A stretch of 64,000 nt of DNA from Streptomyces sp. DG2A-72 (GTDB lineage Bacteria; Actinomycetota; Actinomycetes; Streptomycetales; Streptomycetaceae). The stretch covers positions 7,650,001 to 7,714,000 of the forward strand of contig NZ_JASTLC010000001.1 in assembly GCF_030499575.1 (NCBI RefSeq), read 5' to 3'. Made by a program: the position numbers and the translations under genes. Numbering within the stretch: position 1 is the stretch's first letter; each line of letters opens with the position of its first letter. The notes under the pieces were generated by a model. The model was given only the letters and a program-made list of their open reading frames with translations, searched no databases and was not told the origin of the DNA. Positions 16,461-24,784 of the stretch are shown here, piece after piece.

Positions 16461-17795
16461 TCAGATGCGGGCGAAGGCCTGCTCGATGATGTCGAGGCCC
16501 TCGTTCAGGAGGTCCTCGCCGATGACGAGCGGGGGCAGGAAGCGGAGCACATTGCCGTAGGTGCCACAGGTCAGGACCAGTAGCCCCTCCTGGTGGCAGG
16601 CCTTGGCGAGCGCGGCGGTGGCCTCCGGGTTCGGCTCCTTGGTGGTGCGGTCCTTCACCAGCTCGATGGCGATCATGGCGCCACGGCCGCGCACGTCGCC
16701 GATGATGTCGAACTTCTCGGCCATCGCGGACAGCCGGGCCTTCATCGTCGCCTCGATCGCCTTCGCCCGGGCGTTGAGGTCGAGCTCCTTCATGGTCTCG
16801 ATCGAGCCGAGCGCACCGGCGCAGGCGACCGGGTTACCGCCGTAGGTGCCGCCCAGGCCACCGGCGTGCGCGGCGTCCATGATCTCGGCGCGACCGGTCA
16901 CCGCGGCGAGCGGGAGGCCACCGGCGATGCCCTTCGCGGTCGTGATCAGGTCGGGAACGATGCCCTCGTCCTCGCAGGCGAACCACTGGCCGGTACGGCA
17001 GAAGCCGGACTGGATCTCGTCGGCGACGAAGACGATCCCGTTGTCGGCGGCGAACTTCCGCACGGCCGGGAGGAAGCCCTTCGCCGGCTCGATGAAGCCG
17101 CCCTCGCCGAGCACCGGCTCGATGATGATCGCGGCGATGTTCTCCGCCCCGACCTGCTTGGACATCTGGTCGATGGCCTGCGCGGCGGCCTCGGGGCCCG
17201 CGTTCTCCGGTCCGGTCGGCCAGCGGTAGCCGTACGCCACCGGCACGCGGTACACCTCGGGCGCGAACGGCCCGAAGCCGTGCTTGTACGGCATGTTCTT
17301 GGCGGTCAGCGCCATCGTGAGGTTCGTACGGCCGTGGTAGCCGTGGTCGAAGACGACGACGGCCTGCCGCTTGGTGTACGCACGGGCGATCTTGACGGCG
17401 TTCTCGACCGCCTCGGCGCCGCTGTTGAACAGCGCGGACTTCTTGGCGTGGTCGCCCGGCGTCAGCTCCGCCAGCGCCTCCGCGACCTCGACGTACCCCT
17501 CGTACGGCGTGACCATGAAACAGGTGTGGGTGAAGTCGGCGAGCTGCGCGGACGCCCGGCGTACGACAGCCTCGGCGGACGCGCCCACGGACGTCACGGC
17601 GATGCCCGACCCGAAGTCGATCAGCCGGTTCCCGTCGACGTCCTCGATGATCCCGCCGCCCGCCCGCGCGGTGAACACAGGCAGCACGGAGCCCACGCCC
17701 TGCGCGACCGCGGCGACACGGCGGGCCTGCAGCTCCTGCGACTTCGGACCGGGGATGGCGGTGACGACGCGGCGCTCCTGCGGAATTGCGGTCAT
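16461..17795 (-). CDS. gabT: 4-aminobutyrate aminotransferase
   Basis: A 444-residue class-III PLP aminotransferase, the usual GabT length. Signatures: LFNSGAEAVENAVKIAR, HGYHGRTNLTMALTAK (cofactor phosphate and stacking region), FVADEIQSGFCRTG (PLP-binding Asp) and TTAKGIAGGLP with the Schiff-base Lys. It moves the amino group of GABA to 2-oxoglutarate, giving succinic semialdehyde and glutamate. AGGAG precedes ATG 17795. It sits between the polyamine operon, which would produce GABA, and the PucR regulator plus a dehydrogenase that could oxidise the semialdehyde. It is transcribed alone on the minus strand. Confidence 0.95.
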   Translation of the reverse strand: MTAIPQERRVVTAIPGPKSQELQARRVAAVAQGVGSVLPVFTARAGGGIIEDVDGNRLIDFGSGIAVTSVGASAEAVVRRASAQLADFTHTCFMVTPYEGYVEVAEALAELTPGDHAKKSALFNSGAEAVENAVKIARAYTKRQAVVVFDHGYHGRTNLTMALTAKNMPYKHGFGPFAPEVYRVPVAYGYRWPTGPENAGPEAAAQAIDQMSKQVGAENIAAIIIEPVLGEGGFIEPAKGFLPAVRKFAADNGIVFVADEIQSGFCRTGQWFACEDEGIVPDLITTAKGIAGGLPLAAVTGRAEIMDAAHAGGLGGTYGGNPVACAGALGSIETMKELDLNARAKAIEATMKARLSAMAEKFDIIGDVRGRGAMIAIELVKDRTTKEPNPEATAALAKACHQEGLLVLTCGTYGNVLRFLPPLVIGEDLLNEGLDIIEQAFARI

Positions 17796-17893
17796 GAGGG
17801 GCTCCTGGGGTGTTGCGGACGCTTTGGCGTTCTCTTCTTTTCTCGCAGGCTAGGACCGGGAGCGGGGGGCGGGCATGCTCCATGTGGGCGTTG

Positions 17894-18991
17894 TCAGGGG
17901 TTCCGGTTGTCCGCGGTGGACATAGCGACGCCGAGCGGACGGGCACCGCCGGGGACGGAGACGACGCGGCGGGGGTGCGGATCGCCCGCCATCCACAGTC
18001 TGGTGGCGGTCGAGTCCACGTACACCCGGAACGGGCTCGGCGTCAGGACACGTCCGTCGACCCGGATCACCTGCTGCCTGCCGCGCATACGGACCTCGCA
18101 GTCGACCGGACGCCAGGGGTGCGCGGCCAGCGTGCGGGCCATGCGGCGCGTGGCCACGATCACGTAGACGTGGAAGGGGAGGACTGTCACCTCGAGGATC
18201 AGGGCCACGACGAAGACCCCGATCTTGTCGTGGTCCTCGTCGGCGACCACCTGGGCGATCTGGACCGCGAGCAGGGCCGGCCAGACGACGCAGAGCAGGG
18301 CGACGCGGGTGAGGAGCCGGCGGCGCATCGTGCGGCGGGTAGGGGGATGTGACATGGCACTGAGGGAGCCGTCGGGGGCCTCCACGTCACGGCGGCCGGG
18401 GTTCGCCGGCATCGTGCCGTGGCGCAGATACCGGTGGCGCAGACGGTGCGGGGCCTTCTCGTCGGCGCGCGAGGCGGCGATGACCATCTGGCCGTCGGGG
18501 ATGCCGCTGTACCAGAGGCGGGCTATCTGGGCCTTGCGGTCAGGGCCGGCGGTGGGGCGCATACGGCCGTGCCACCACATCGGTACATGGCCGAGGACCA
18601 GAGGGAGCCGGCGTCCGGGAGTCGCCGGGTCCGGGACCTCGAACCATGCGCTGCGGCTGTCCTTCGCCTTGGGGTGGTCGGCGACGCCGCGGCGGGGGTT
18701 CTCGGCGATCTGCCACGGGTGGGCGCGCAGGACACGGCGGACGCGGTAGGCGTTGGGGAGTTCACCGAGCAGTTCCACGGGGACGCGGAAGCCGGTGAGG
18801 AGGAGGAACACGACGTTCAGCCAGACCGCCCCCTCACGCACCGGGATGCCGACGCGGGAGTACCAGACCCACCAGGCGGCGCAGCAGCCGACGAGCAGAA
18901 GACTGCGCCCCACCTGCCACCGCCACGCCCGTCGAGTCGCGGGGTCGTCCCACGCGAAGTCCCCCTCACCGACGGCCACTTGATCTGTCAC
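17894..18991 (-). CDS. Membrane protein of unknown function
   Basis: A 365-residue protein starting at GTG 18991 (VTDQVAVGEGDFAWDDPATR), with GGGGA about 8 nt upstream. Four hydrophobic segments are visible: two near residues 30-75 (LLLVGCCAAWWVWYS and AVWLNVVFLLLTGFRVPV) and two near residues 230-290 (LLTRVALLCVVWPALLAVQI and GVFVVALILEVTVLPFHVYV). Each pair is followed by a soluble domain with a repeated pattern, RVLRAHPWQIAE and RTLAAHPWRPVD. The protein may therefore be a duplication of a two-helix-plus-soluble-domain unit. No enzyme motif is seen. It is divergent from the VirD4-like ATPase gene with a 174-bp shared promoter region. Confidence 0.75.
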   Translation of the reverse strand: MTDQVAVGEGDFAWDDPATRRAWRWQVGRSLLLVGCCAAWWVWYSRVGIPVREGAVWLNVVFLLLTGFRVPVELLGELPNAYRVRRVLRAHPWQIAENPRRGVADHPKAKDSRSAWFEVPDPATPGRRLPLVLGHVPMWWHGRMRPTAGPDRKAQIARLWYSGIPDGQMVIAASRADEKAPHRLRHRYLRHGTMPANPGRRDVEAPDGSLSAMSHPPTRRTMRRRLLTRVALLCVVWPALLAVQIAQVVADEDHDKIGVFVVALILEVTVLPFHVYVIVATRRMARTLAAHPWRPVDCEVRMRGRQQVIRVDGRVLTPSPFRVYVDSTATRLWMAGDPHPRRVVSVPGGARPLGVAMSTADNRNP

Positions 18992-19165
18992 CTGCGCATC
19001 CCCGTTTCGTCCACCGCGTCCGATATGAAGGGACGACGATATCCGGAGCACCTTGGTCCGCTCCGCGCGCCGGACGGCACTAGCGGTGAACTCCCCTTGC
19101 CGGGGCGTTAGATTGACTCGCGGATGGTGGACGTGGACGGAACGGCTGCTCAGGGGGCAAGCGCG

Positions 19166-21298
19166 ATGGACAGCGACGGGACGCAGGACGCGCGGGGTAC
19201 GCATGCGAATCCTGTGCCGCGTCCGGCGGGACCGCCGGCCGTGCCCGCGGTGCCGCCGCGGCCTGCGGAGGCACCGGGCGTGCCGCCACGGCCGGACGGC
19301 TCGGCGTTCCTGGCATGGCTGCGGGCACCCCGGCCGGAGGCGGCGCCCGGAGTGTGGCGGTTCGGACATCGGCCGCGGCCGGCGGAGGAGCCGGAGGTCA
19401 TTCCGGGGCGGCAGTTGATCGGCGGGGCGCTGATCGCGTTCCTGGTCGGCTGGCTGATCTGGTCGTTGCTGCAGAACGGCTACCTCGGCACCTGGTGGTG
19501 GGTTCCGCTGTTCCTGCTCACCCCTGATTCCTGGCGCGGCAGTGACAGTCAGCTCGGCGAGGTCGGCAGTGCCCTCGTCTACCGGGGCTACGAGGTGATC
19601 ATTGCCTTGATCATCATGGTCGCAGTAGGCAGGCTCGGCCGCTGGGGTGAGGTATGGCGCCGCTTCGTGGCTCCACACATGCGGCGTCGACAGCCCCAGG
19701 ATGCGGCCCCCGCCCTCGCGGACGACCCTGCCCAGTGGAATCAGCTCAGGGGCGCTGGTGCCGTCGAGGCCGCCGAGCGGCTCGCGAGCGACGCGCGGGA
19801 CGGGCTCATGCGGGACGTGGACCACGCCCGGATCGCCCGCGCCTGGCAGGGTGTACGCACCGGTCGGCACAGTCTCGCCACCTTCACCGGCGCCGTGCTG
19901 AAGGACGGTGCCGCGGCCTGTCTGCACCCCTCCGGGGCGCGTGATCTGCCGACCCGGGTGGCCCGGCACGACCTGCTCACCGGCCAGGTGCGGCTCGGTA
20001 CGACGGCCGACGACGCGCGCAACCCGTATGCCTACCGAGGCGCCGGCCTGGGCCTCGGTCCCGAGTTGCTCGGCACGTCGCTGCTGGCCGTGGGGCCGGC
20101 GGGTTCCGGCAAGACCGGGAGTGTCGTCCGGCCGGTCGCCGAGTCGCTGTGCCTGCACGCACTCGCCGGGCGGGCCGCCGTCGTCGTGGTCGGCGGGGCG
20201 GGCGCGGGGCTCGGCCCGGCCGACGCGTATGACGTCGTCGTACGGATCGGGAATTCGGAATCCGTGTACGACCTGGACCTGTACGGCGGGACCACGGACC
20301 CCGATGAGGCCGCGGCCGTGCTCGCCGAGGCGCTCGTGGGGGATCTGGCCGATCCGCATCCGGGCAGTGACAGCCGCCGGTCCACGACGGTGCTCGCGCA
20401 GTTGCTCGGGCCGTTCCGGGCGGTCCACGGGCGCTTTCCCTCCGTGCCGGAGCTGCGGCAGCTGCTCGACGGGGCGCCCGGCCCGCTCGATGCGCTGCGT
20501 ACGGGCCTCCAGGGCTCCGGTCGGGAGTCGCTGCTGCGTGAACTGGACGCGCGGGCGCGGCAGATGGGGCAGCCGGGTGATGTGGCCGGGGTCCTCGCGG
20601 ACCGGGTGGCGCTGCTGGACCGGCCGGCGTTCGCGGGGTTCTTCGACACGTCCGGGCGGTCGCGGCCGTTCTCGCTGAAGGCCCTCGACCATCCGGTGCG
20701 GGTGCGGATCGATCTGCCCGAGCGCGGGCATGCGGACGCCTCGCGGATGCTGGCGCGGCTGGTGCTCGCGCAGTTCACGGCGAGTGTGGCGGTGCGGGAG
20801 GACCGTTCGCTGTTCGCCTGTCTGATCCTGGACGACGCCTCGGGTGTCGTCACACCCGAAGCGGTACGAGGCATTCAGCGGCTGCGATCCGCGCATGCCG
20901 GAGTCGTACTGACCCTGCGCACCCTCGACGATGTACCGAGGCCGCTGCGCGGTCCGCTGCTCGGGGCCGCCGGATGCCGGATGGCGCTGTCCGGGCTGAC
21001 GCCGTGGGACGGGCAGGACTTCGCCGAGGTGTGGGGCAAGGAGTGGACCGAGGCGCGGGACGTGACCGACCGGCAGATCATCGCCGAGACCCCGGCCGGG
21101 AAGGCCGTGCACATGCTGCGGCGCGTGATCACCGGCAAGGCGCCGACCGCGCGGGCGGTGACCGTGCGGCAGGTCGAGCGGGAGCGTTGGTCCGCGTCCG
21201 AGCTGGCGCACGGCGTGCCGCCGGGGCATGCGGTGCTGTCGCTGACCACTGTGCAGGGGGAGCATGCCCCGCCGCTGCTGGTGGACCTGCGGGACTGA
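19166..21298 (+). CDS. Membrane-anchored P-loop ATPase with VirD4/TraG-like organisation
   Basis: A 710-residue protein from ATG 19166, chosen because CAGGGGG lies 9 nt upstream (an in-frame ATG at 19124 has no site). A Pro-rich leader is followed by two membrane helices (LIGGALIAFLVGWLIWSLL and EVIIALIIMVAVGRLG). After a 130-residue linker comes Walker A GPAGSGKT at residues 310-317, and later a Walker B-like LFACLILDDAS. The order, two N-terminal helices then an ATPase with a long insertion between Walker A and B, is that of conjugative coupling proteins (VirD4/TraG) and some FtsK relatives. No relaxase, mating-channel or replication gene is nearby, so a conjugation role is not supported. 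Its partner may be the divergent membrane protein. The function is unknown. Confidence 0.7.
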   Translation: MDSDGTQDARGTHANPVPRPAGPPAVPAVPPRPAEAPGVPPRPDGSAFLAWLRAPRPEAAPGVWRFGHRPRPAEEPEVIPGRQLIGGALIAFLVGWLIWSLLQNGYLGTWWWVPLFLLTPDSWRGSDSQLGEVGSALVYRGYEVIIALIIMVAVGRLGRWGEVWRRFVAPHMRRRQPQDAAPALADDPAQWNQLRGAGAVEAAERLASDARDGLMRDVDHARIARAWQGVRTGRHSLATFTGAVLKDGAAACLHPSGARDLPTRVARHDLLTGQVRLGTTADDARNPYAYRGAGLGLGPELLGTSLLAVGPAGSGKTGSVVRPVAESLCLHALAGRAAVVVVGGAGAGLGPADAYDVVVRIGNSESVYDLDLYGGTTDPDEAAAVLAEALVGDLADPHPGSDSRRSTTVLAQLLGPFRAVHGRFPSVPELRQLLDGAPGPLDALRTGLQGSGRESLLRELDARARQMGQPGDVAGVLADRVALLDRPAFAGFFDTSGRSRPFSLKALDHPVRVRIDLPERGHADASRMLARLVLAQFTASVAVREDRSLFACLILDDASGVVTPEAVRGIQRLRSAHAGVVLTLRTLDDVPRPLRGPLLGAAGCRMALSGLTPWDGQDFAEVWGKEWTEARDVTDRQIIAETPAGKAVHMLRRVITGKAPTARAVTVRQVERERWSASELAHGVPPGHAVLSLTTVQGEHAPPLLVDLRD

Positions 21299-21416
21299 CA
21301 GCCGAATAAGGGGGAGTGCGGCGACCGTACGGTGAGGCAGAATCGGCATAGGCCGTTCATACGTGGCGGCCAAAGGATCACAATGATCACGTAACCCTCA
21401 CCTACCTGAAGGCTCC

Positions 21417-22994
21417 ATGCCCCCCACGCTCGCCTCCCTCGTCCACCACTCCGCGCTCAAGCTGACCGTGCGCGCGGGCGAGGAGCGGCTGGACGTGCCC
21501 GTCCGCTGGGCGCATGTCAGCGAGCTGGCCGATCCCGTGCCGTACATGGAGGGCGGGGAGTTGCTGCTGGTCACCGCGTTGAAGCTGGACGCGGAGGATC
21601 CGGAGGCGATGCGGCGGTATGTGAAGCGGCTGGTGGGGGCGGGGGTCGTCGGGCTCGGCTTCGCCGTGGGGGTCAACTACGAGGAGACCCCCAAGGCACT
21701 CGTCGACGCGGCGCAGGAGGAGGGCCTGCCGCTGCTGGAGGTGCCACGCCGTACGCCGTTTCTCGCCATCAGCAAGGCCGTCTCGGCGGCGATCGCGGCC
21801 GACCAGTACCGGGCGGTGACGGCCGGGTTCGCGGCACAACGCGAGCTGACCAAGCAGGCGTTGACGGACGGGCCCGAGGGGCTGCTCGGCTCGCTCGCCT
21901 CGCAGGTCGACGGGTGGGCGGCGCTGTACGACGCCTCGGGCGCCGTCGTCGCCACCGCGCCGGAGTGGGCGAGCCGCCGGGCCGCGCGGCTGACGGCGGA
22001 CGTGGAACGGCTGCGGGAGCGGCCCGCGCCGGCCTCCTCGGTCGTGGGCGGGCCGGAAAACGAGGACCGGGTCGAGCTGCACTCCCTGGGCACGGGCCGG
22101 CGGCCACGGGCGGCGCTCGCGGTGGGTACGGCGGCGGCGCTCGGGACGGCCGAGCGGTACGCCGTCCACTCGGCCATCGCCCTGCTGACGCTGACGACGG
22201 AACGGTCCCGGTCCCTGCATGCCGCCGAGCAGCGGCTCGGGGCGGCGGTGCTGCGGATGCTGCTCGCCGGGGAGCCGGACCATGCCCGTGCGGTGGCCGG
22301 GGATCTGTACGGCGGTCTCCTCGACGCGCCCTTCCGCGTGATCGTCGCCGAGCCTGCCTCCGCCGACGGGGCGGCGCTGGCCGGACTCGCCGAGGTCATG
22401 GAGTCGGCGGGCGCGCGGGCGGGTGAGGCCGTGCTGGTGGTGCCGGAGGGGGAGCGGCTGGTGGCGCTCGCCGCGGACGGCGGGGCGGCGGTGGCCGCGT
22501 GCGGGGAGTTCGCGGCGGCCCTGGAGGCGGCGCGGGGTGCGGGGTCGGAGCAGCCGGTGCCCGACGAGGACGAACTGGTCGTGGGTCTGTCGGCCCCCGT
22601 CGGGCCGATCGCCGCCGCGGCTGGCTACAAGCAGGCCGAGCAGGCGTTGTCCGTGGCTCGGCGGCGGGGGCGGGTGGCCGTGGAGCATGAGCAGTTGGCG
22701 GCGGGGTCCGTGGTGCCGTTGCTGGCGGACGACGCGGTGAAGGCGTTTGCGGACGGGTTGCTGCGGCCGCTGTACGAGCACGATGCGAAGGGGCGGGGGG
22801 ATCTGGTCGCCTCGCTGCGGGCGTGGCTGTCGCGGCATGGTCAGTGGGACGCTGCGGCTGCTGACCTGGGGGTTCATCGGCACACGCTGCGCTATCGGAT
22901 GCGGCGGGTGGAGGAGATCATCGGGCGGTCGCTGGATGATCCGGATGCGCGGATGGAGCTGTGGCTGGCGCTGAAGGCTACGTTGGCTGAATAG
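21417..22994 (+). CDS. PucR-family transcriptional regulator
   Basis: A 525-residue regulator. The N-terminal PucR domain reads LASLVHHSALKLTVRAGEER and VRWAHVSELADPVPYMEGGE, followed by a GGDEF-like central region. The C-terminal helix-turn-helix is SLRAWLSRHGQWDAAAADLG and VHRHTLRYRMRRVEEIIGRS. PucR proteins activate catabolic genes such as those for purine, GABA or amino-acid degradation in response to pathway metabolites. Location between gabT and an aldehyde dehydrogenase gene points to control of GABA/polyamine breakdown, which is an inference. The 118-bp upstream gap contains GATCACAATGATCACG, a possible autoregulatory site. Confidence 0.9.
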   Translation: MPPTLASLVHHSALKLTVRAGEERLDVPVRWAHVSELADPVPYMEGGELLLVTALKLDAEDPEAMRRYVKRLVGAGVVGLGFAVGVNYEETPKALVDAAQEEGLPLLEVPRRTPFLAISKAVSAAIAADQYRAVTAGFAAQRELTKQALTDGPEGLLGSLASQVDGWAALYDASGAVVATAPEWASRRAARLTADVERLRERPAPASSVVGGPENEDRVELHSLGTGRRPRAALAVGTAAALGTAERYAVHSAIALLTLTTERSRSLHAAEQRLGAAVLRMLLAGEPDHARAVAGDLYGGLLDAPFRVIVAEPASADGAALAGLAEVMESAGARAGEAVLVVPEGERLVALAADGGAAVAACGEFAAALEAARGAGSEQPVPDEDELVVGLSAPVGPIAAAAGYKQAEQALSVARRRGRVAVEHEQLAAGSVVPLLADDAVKAFADGLLRPLYEHDAKGRGDLVASLRAWLSRHGQWDAAAADLGVHRHTLRYRMRRVEEIIGRSLDDPDARMELWLALKATLAE

Positions 22995-23066
22995 TGCGCG
23001 GGGTTGGTGCGGGGCGGGGGTGGGTCGCGCGGCCCGGCGCTTGCGGGGCGCCGCCTGCGCCCACCC

Positions 23067-23085
23067 GTGCCGCCCCAGGCGGCAC
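23067..23085. terminator. Short GC hairpin after the PucR gene
   Basis: GTGCCGCC (23067-23074), loop CCA and GGCGGCAC (23078-23085) form a perfect 8-bp stem within the 247-bp gap 22995-23241. There is no T-run, so it could be a rho-independent-like terminator or a dispersed repeat. The rest of the gap is a promoter-length stretch before the aldehyde dehydrogenase, with no clear operator. Confidence 0.45.
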
Positions 23086-23241
23086 GCATGCCCGCAGCTC
23101 AGCTGAAGTCTGATCTGCCAATCCGGCGCACCCCACCGCCCGACCACTACGCCCCGGACAAACGCCTCCTCCCCTCACCACCCCTACCGTGGACCCCGAA
23201 CACCAAGAACCATCCCCCTACGCGGAAGGGCCGGGACTCAC

Positions 23242-24687
23242 ATGACTTCCACCCACGCCTTCTGGCTCGCCGGTCGCCAGGTTGTCGGTGAGGCTACGTT
23301 CGATGTCACCTCGCCGTGGGACGGGCGCCTGGTCGGCAAGGTGAGTGTGCCGACGGATGCACAGGTCGAGGAGGCTGTGGCTGCCGCGTATGCCGTGCGG
23401 GACGAGTTCGCCGCAAGCCCGGCTCATGTACGCGCCGCCGCTCTCGACCACGTCAGCCGGCGTCTCGTCGAGCGCACCGAGGAGATCGCGCAGCTGATCT
23501 CCGCGGAGAACGGCAAGCCGATCAAGTGGGCCCGGGGCGAGGTGGGCCGGGCGGTGTCGGTGTTCCGGTTCGCCGCTGAGGAGGCCCGGCGTTTCAACGG
23601 GGGAGAGGCCCAGCGTCTCGACACCGACCTCGGCGGGCAGGGCCGGCTCGCCCTCACCCGCCGGTTCCCGAAGGGGGTCGTGCTGGGCATCGCGCCTTTC
23701 AACTTCCCGCTGAACCTCTGCGCCCACAAGATCGCCCCGGCGATCGCGGCGGGCGCGCCGATCATCCTGAAGCCGGCTCCGGCGACCCCGCTCTCCGGCC
23801 TGATCATCGGCGACCTGCTCGCCGAGACGGAGCTGCCCGCCGGTTCCTGGTCGATCCTCCCGGTCTCCAACGACCGTATGCCCGCCCTCGTCCAGGACGA
23901 GCGGCTGCCGGTGATCTCCTTCACGGGTTCCGAGAAGGTCGGCTACGCGATCATGGACTCGGTGCCGCGCAAGCACTGCACGCTGGAGCTGGGCGGAAAC
24001 GGTGCGGCCGTGGTGCTCGGTGACTACGCCTCCGACGCCGACCTCGACTGGGCGGCCACCCGCATCGCCACGTTCTCGAACTACCAGGGCGGCCAGTCCT
24101 GCATCTCCGTGCAGCGGGTCATCGCCGACGCGTCCGTCCACGACCGCCTGCTGCCGCGCATCGTCGCCGCCGTCGAGGCCCAGGTCACCGGCGACCCGAG
24201 CGACGACACGACCGACGTCGGCCCGCTGGTCAGCGAAGATGCCGCCAAGCGGGTGGAGGCCTGGGTGCAGGAGGCCGTCGACGCCGGTGCCACTCTCCTC
24301 ACCGGTGGCAAGCGCGACGGCGCCTCGTACGCGCCGACCGTCCTCACCGACGTACCGGCCGACACGGCGATCTCCTGCGAGGAGGTCTTCGGGCCGGTTC
24401 TCACCGTCCGGAAGGTCGATGGGGAGGCCGAGGCCTTCGCCGCCGCCAACGACTCCAAGTACGGCCTCCAGGCGGGCGTCTTCACCCATGACCTGCAGGT
24501 CGCCTTCCGGGCCCACCGCGCCCTGGAGGTCGGCGGTGTCGTCATCGGCGACGTGCCGTCCTACCGCGCCGACCAGATGCCGTACGGCGGAGCCAAGCAG
24601 TCCGGTGTGGGCCGTGAGGGCGTGAAGTTCGCGATGGACGACTACACCTACGAGCGGGTGCTGGTACTCACGGGCCTCGCCCTCTAG
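23242..24687 (+). CDS. Aldehyde dehydrogenase family protein, possible succinate-semialdehyde/lactaldehyde type
   Basis: A 481-residue aldehyde dehydrogenase. The family blocks are GIAPFNFPLNLCAHKIAPAI, ISFTGSEKVGYAI, catalytic Glu in TLELGGNGAAVVL, catalytic Cys in NYQGGQSCISVQRV and EEVFGPVLTVRKVD. The APFNFPLNL and GGQSCISVQR patterns are shared with lactaldehyde/glyceraldehyde-3-phosphate-type and some succinate-semialdehyde enzymes. Placed directly after the PucR gene and near gabT, it may oxidise succinic semialdehyde to succinate, completing GABA breakdown. A broad-specificity enzyme is equally possible. A strong hairpin terminator follows at 24722. Confidence 0.85.
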   Translation: MTSTHAFWLAGRQVVGEATFDVTSPWDGRLVGKVSVPTDAQVEEAVAAAYAVRDEFAASPAHVRAAALDHVSRRLVERTEEIAQLISAENGKPIKWARGEVGRAVSVFRFAAEEARRFNGGEAQRLDTDLGGQGRLALTRRFPKGVVLGIAPFNFPLNLCAHKIAPAIAAGAPIILKPAPATPLSGLIIGDLLAETELPAGSWSILPVSNDRMPALVQDERLPVISFTGSEKVGYAIMDSVPRKHCTLELGGNGAAVVLGDYASDADLDWAATRIATFSNYQGGQSCISVQRVIADASVHDRLLPRIVAAVEAQVTGDPSDDTTDVGPLVSEDAAKRVEAWVQEAVDAGATLLTGGKRDGASYAPTVLTDVPADTAISCEEVFGPVLTVRKVDGEAEAFAAANDSKYGLQAGVFTHDLQVAFRAHRALEVGGVVIGDVPSYRADQMPYGGAKQSGVGREGVKFAMDDYTYERVLVLTGLAL

Positions 24688-24721
24688 CTCATGGGAACCA
24701 TTTTCATATAGAGTTCCCGAA

Positions 24722-24757
24722 GGGGTCCGGCACCGATGCCTTCCGGTGCCGGGCCCC
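24722..24757. terminator. Bidirectional hairpin terminator between convergent genes
   Basis: GGGGTCCGGCACCG (24722-24735) pairs with CGGTGCCGGGCCCC (24744-24757) with a single G-T wobble, loop of 8 nt, followed by TTCTCT. It separates the aldehyde dehydrogenase gene from the oppositely oriented GH3 gene. Confidence 0.8.
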
Positions 24758-24784
24758 TTCTCTGTGCCGGCCTGCTCCGGACCC

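Noticed and set aside
19166..21298. Integrated conjugative element around the VirD4-like gene
   Set aside because: No integrase, attachment-site repeat, relaxase or replication gene is in the neighbourhood; flanking genes are ordinary chromosomal genes.
17894..21373. A very long open frame on the minus strand covering the VirD4-like ATPase gene
   Set aside because: Only its 3' third (17894-18991) has the membrane-protein signal and a good start. The rest is a GC-skew shadow of the plus-strand gene, rich in Arg/Pro/His without motifs.
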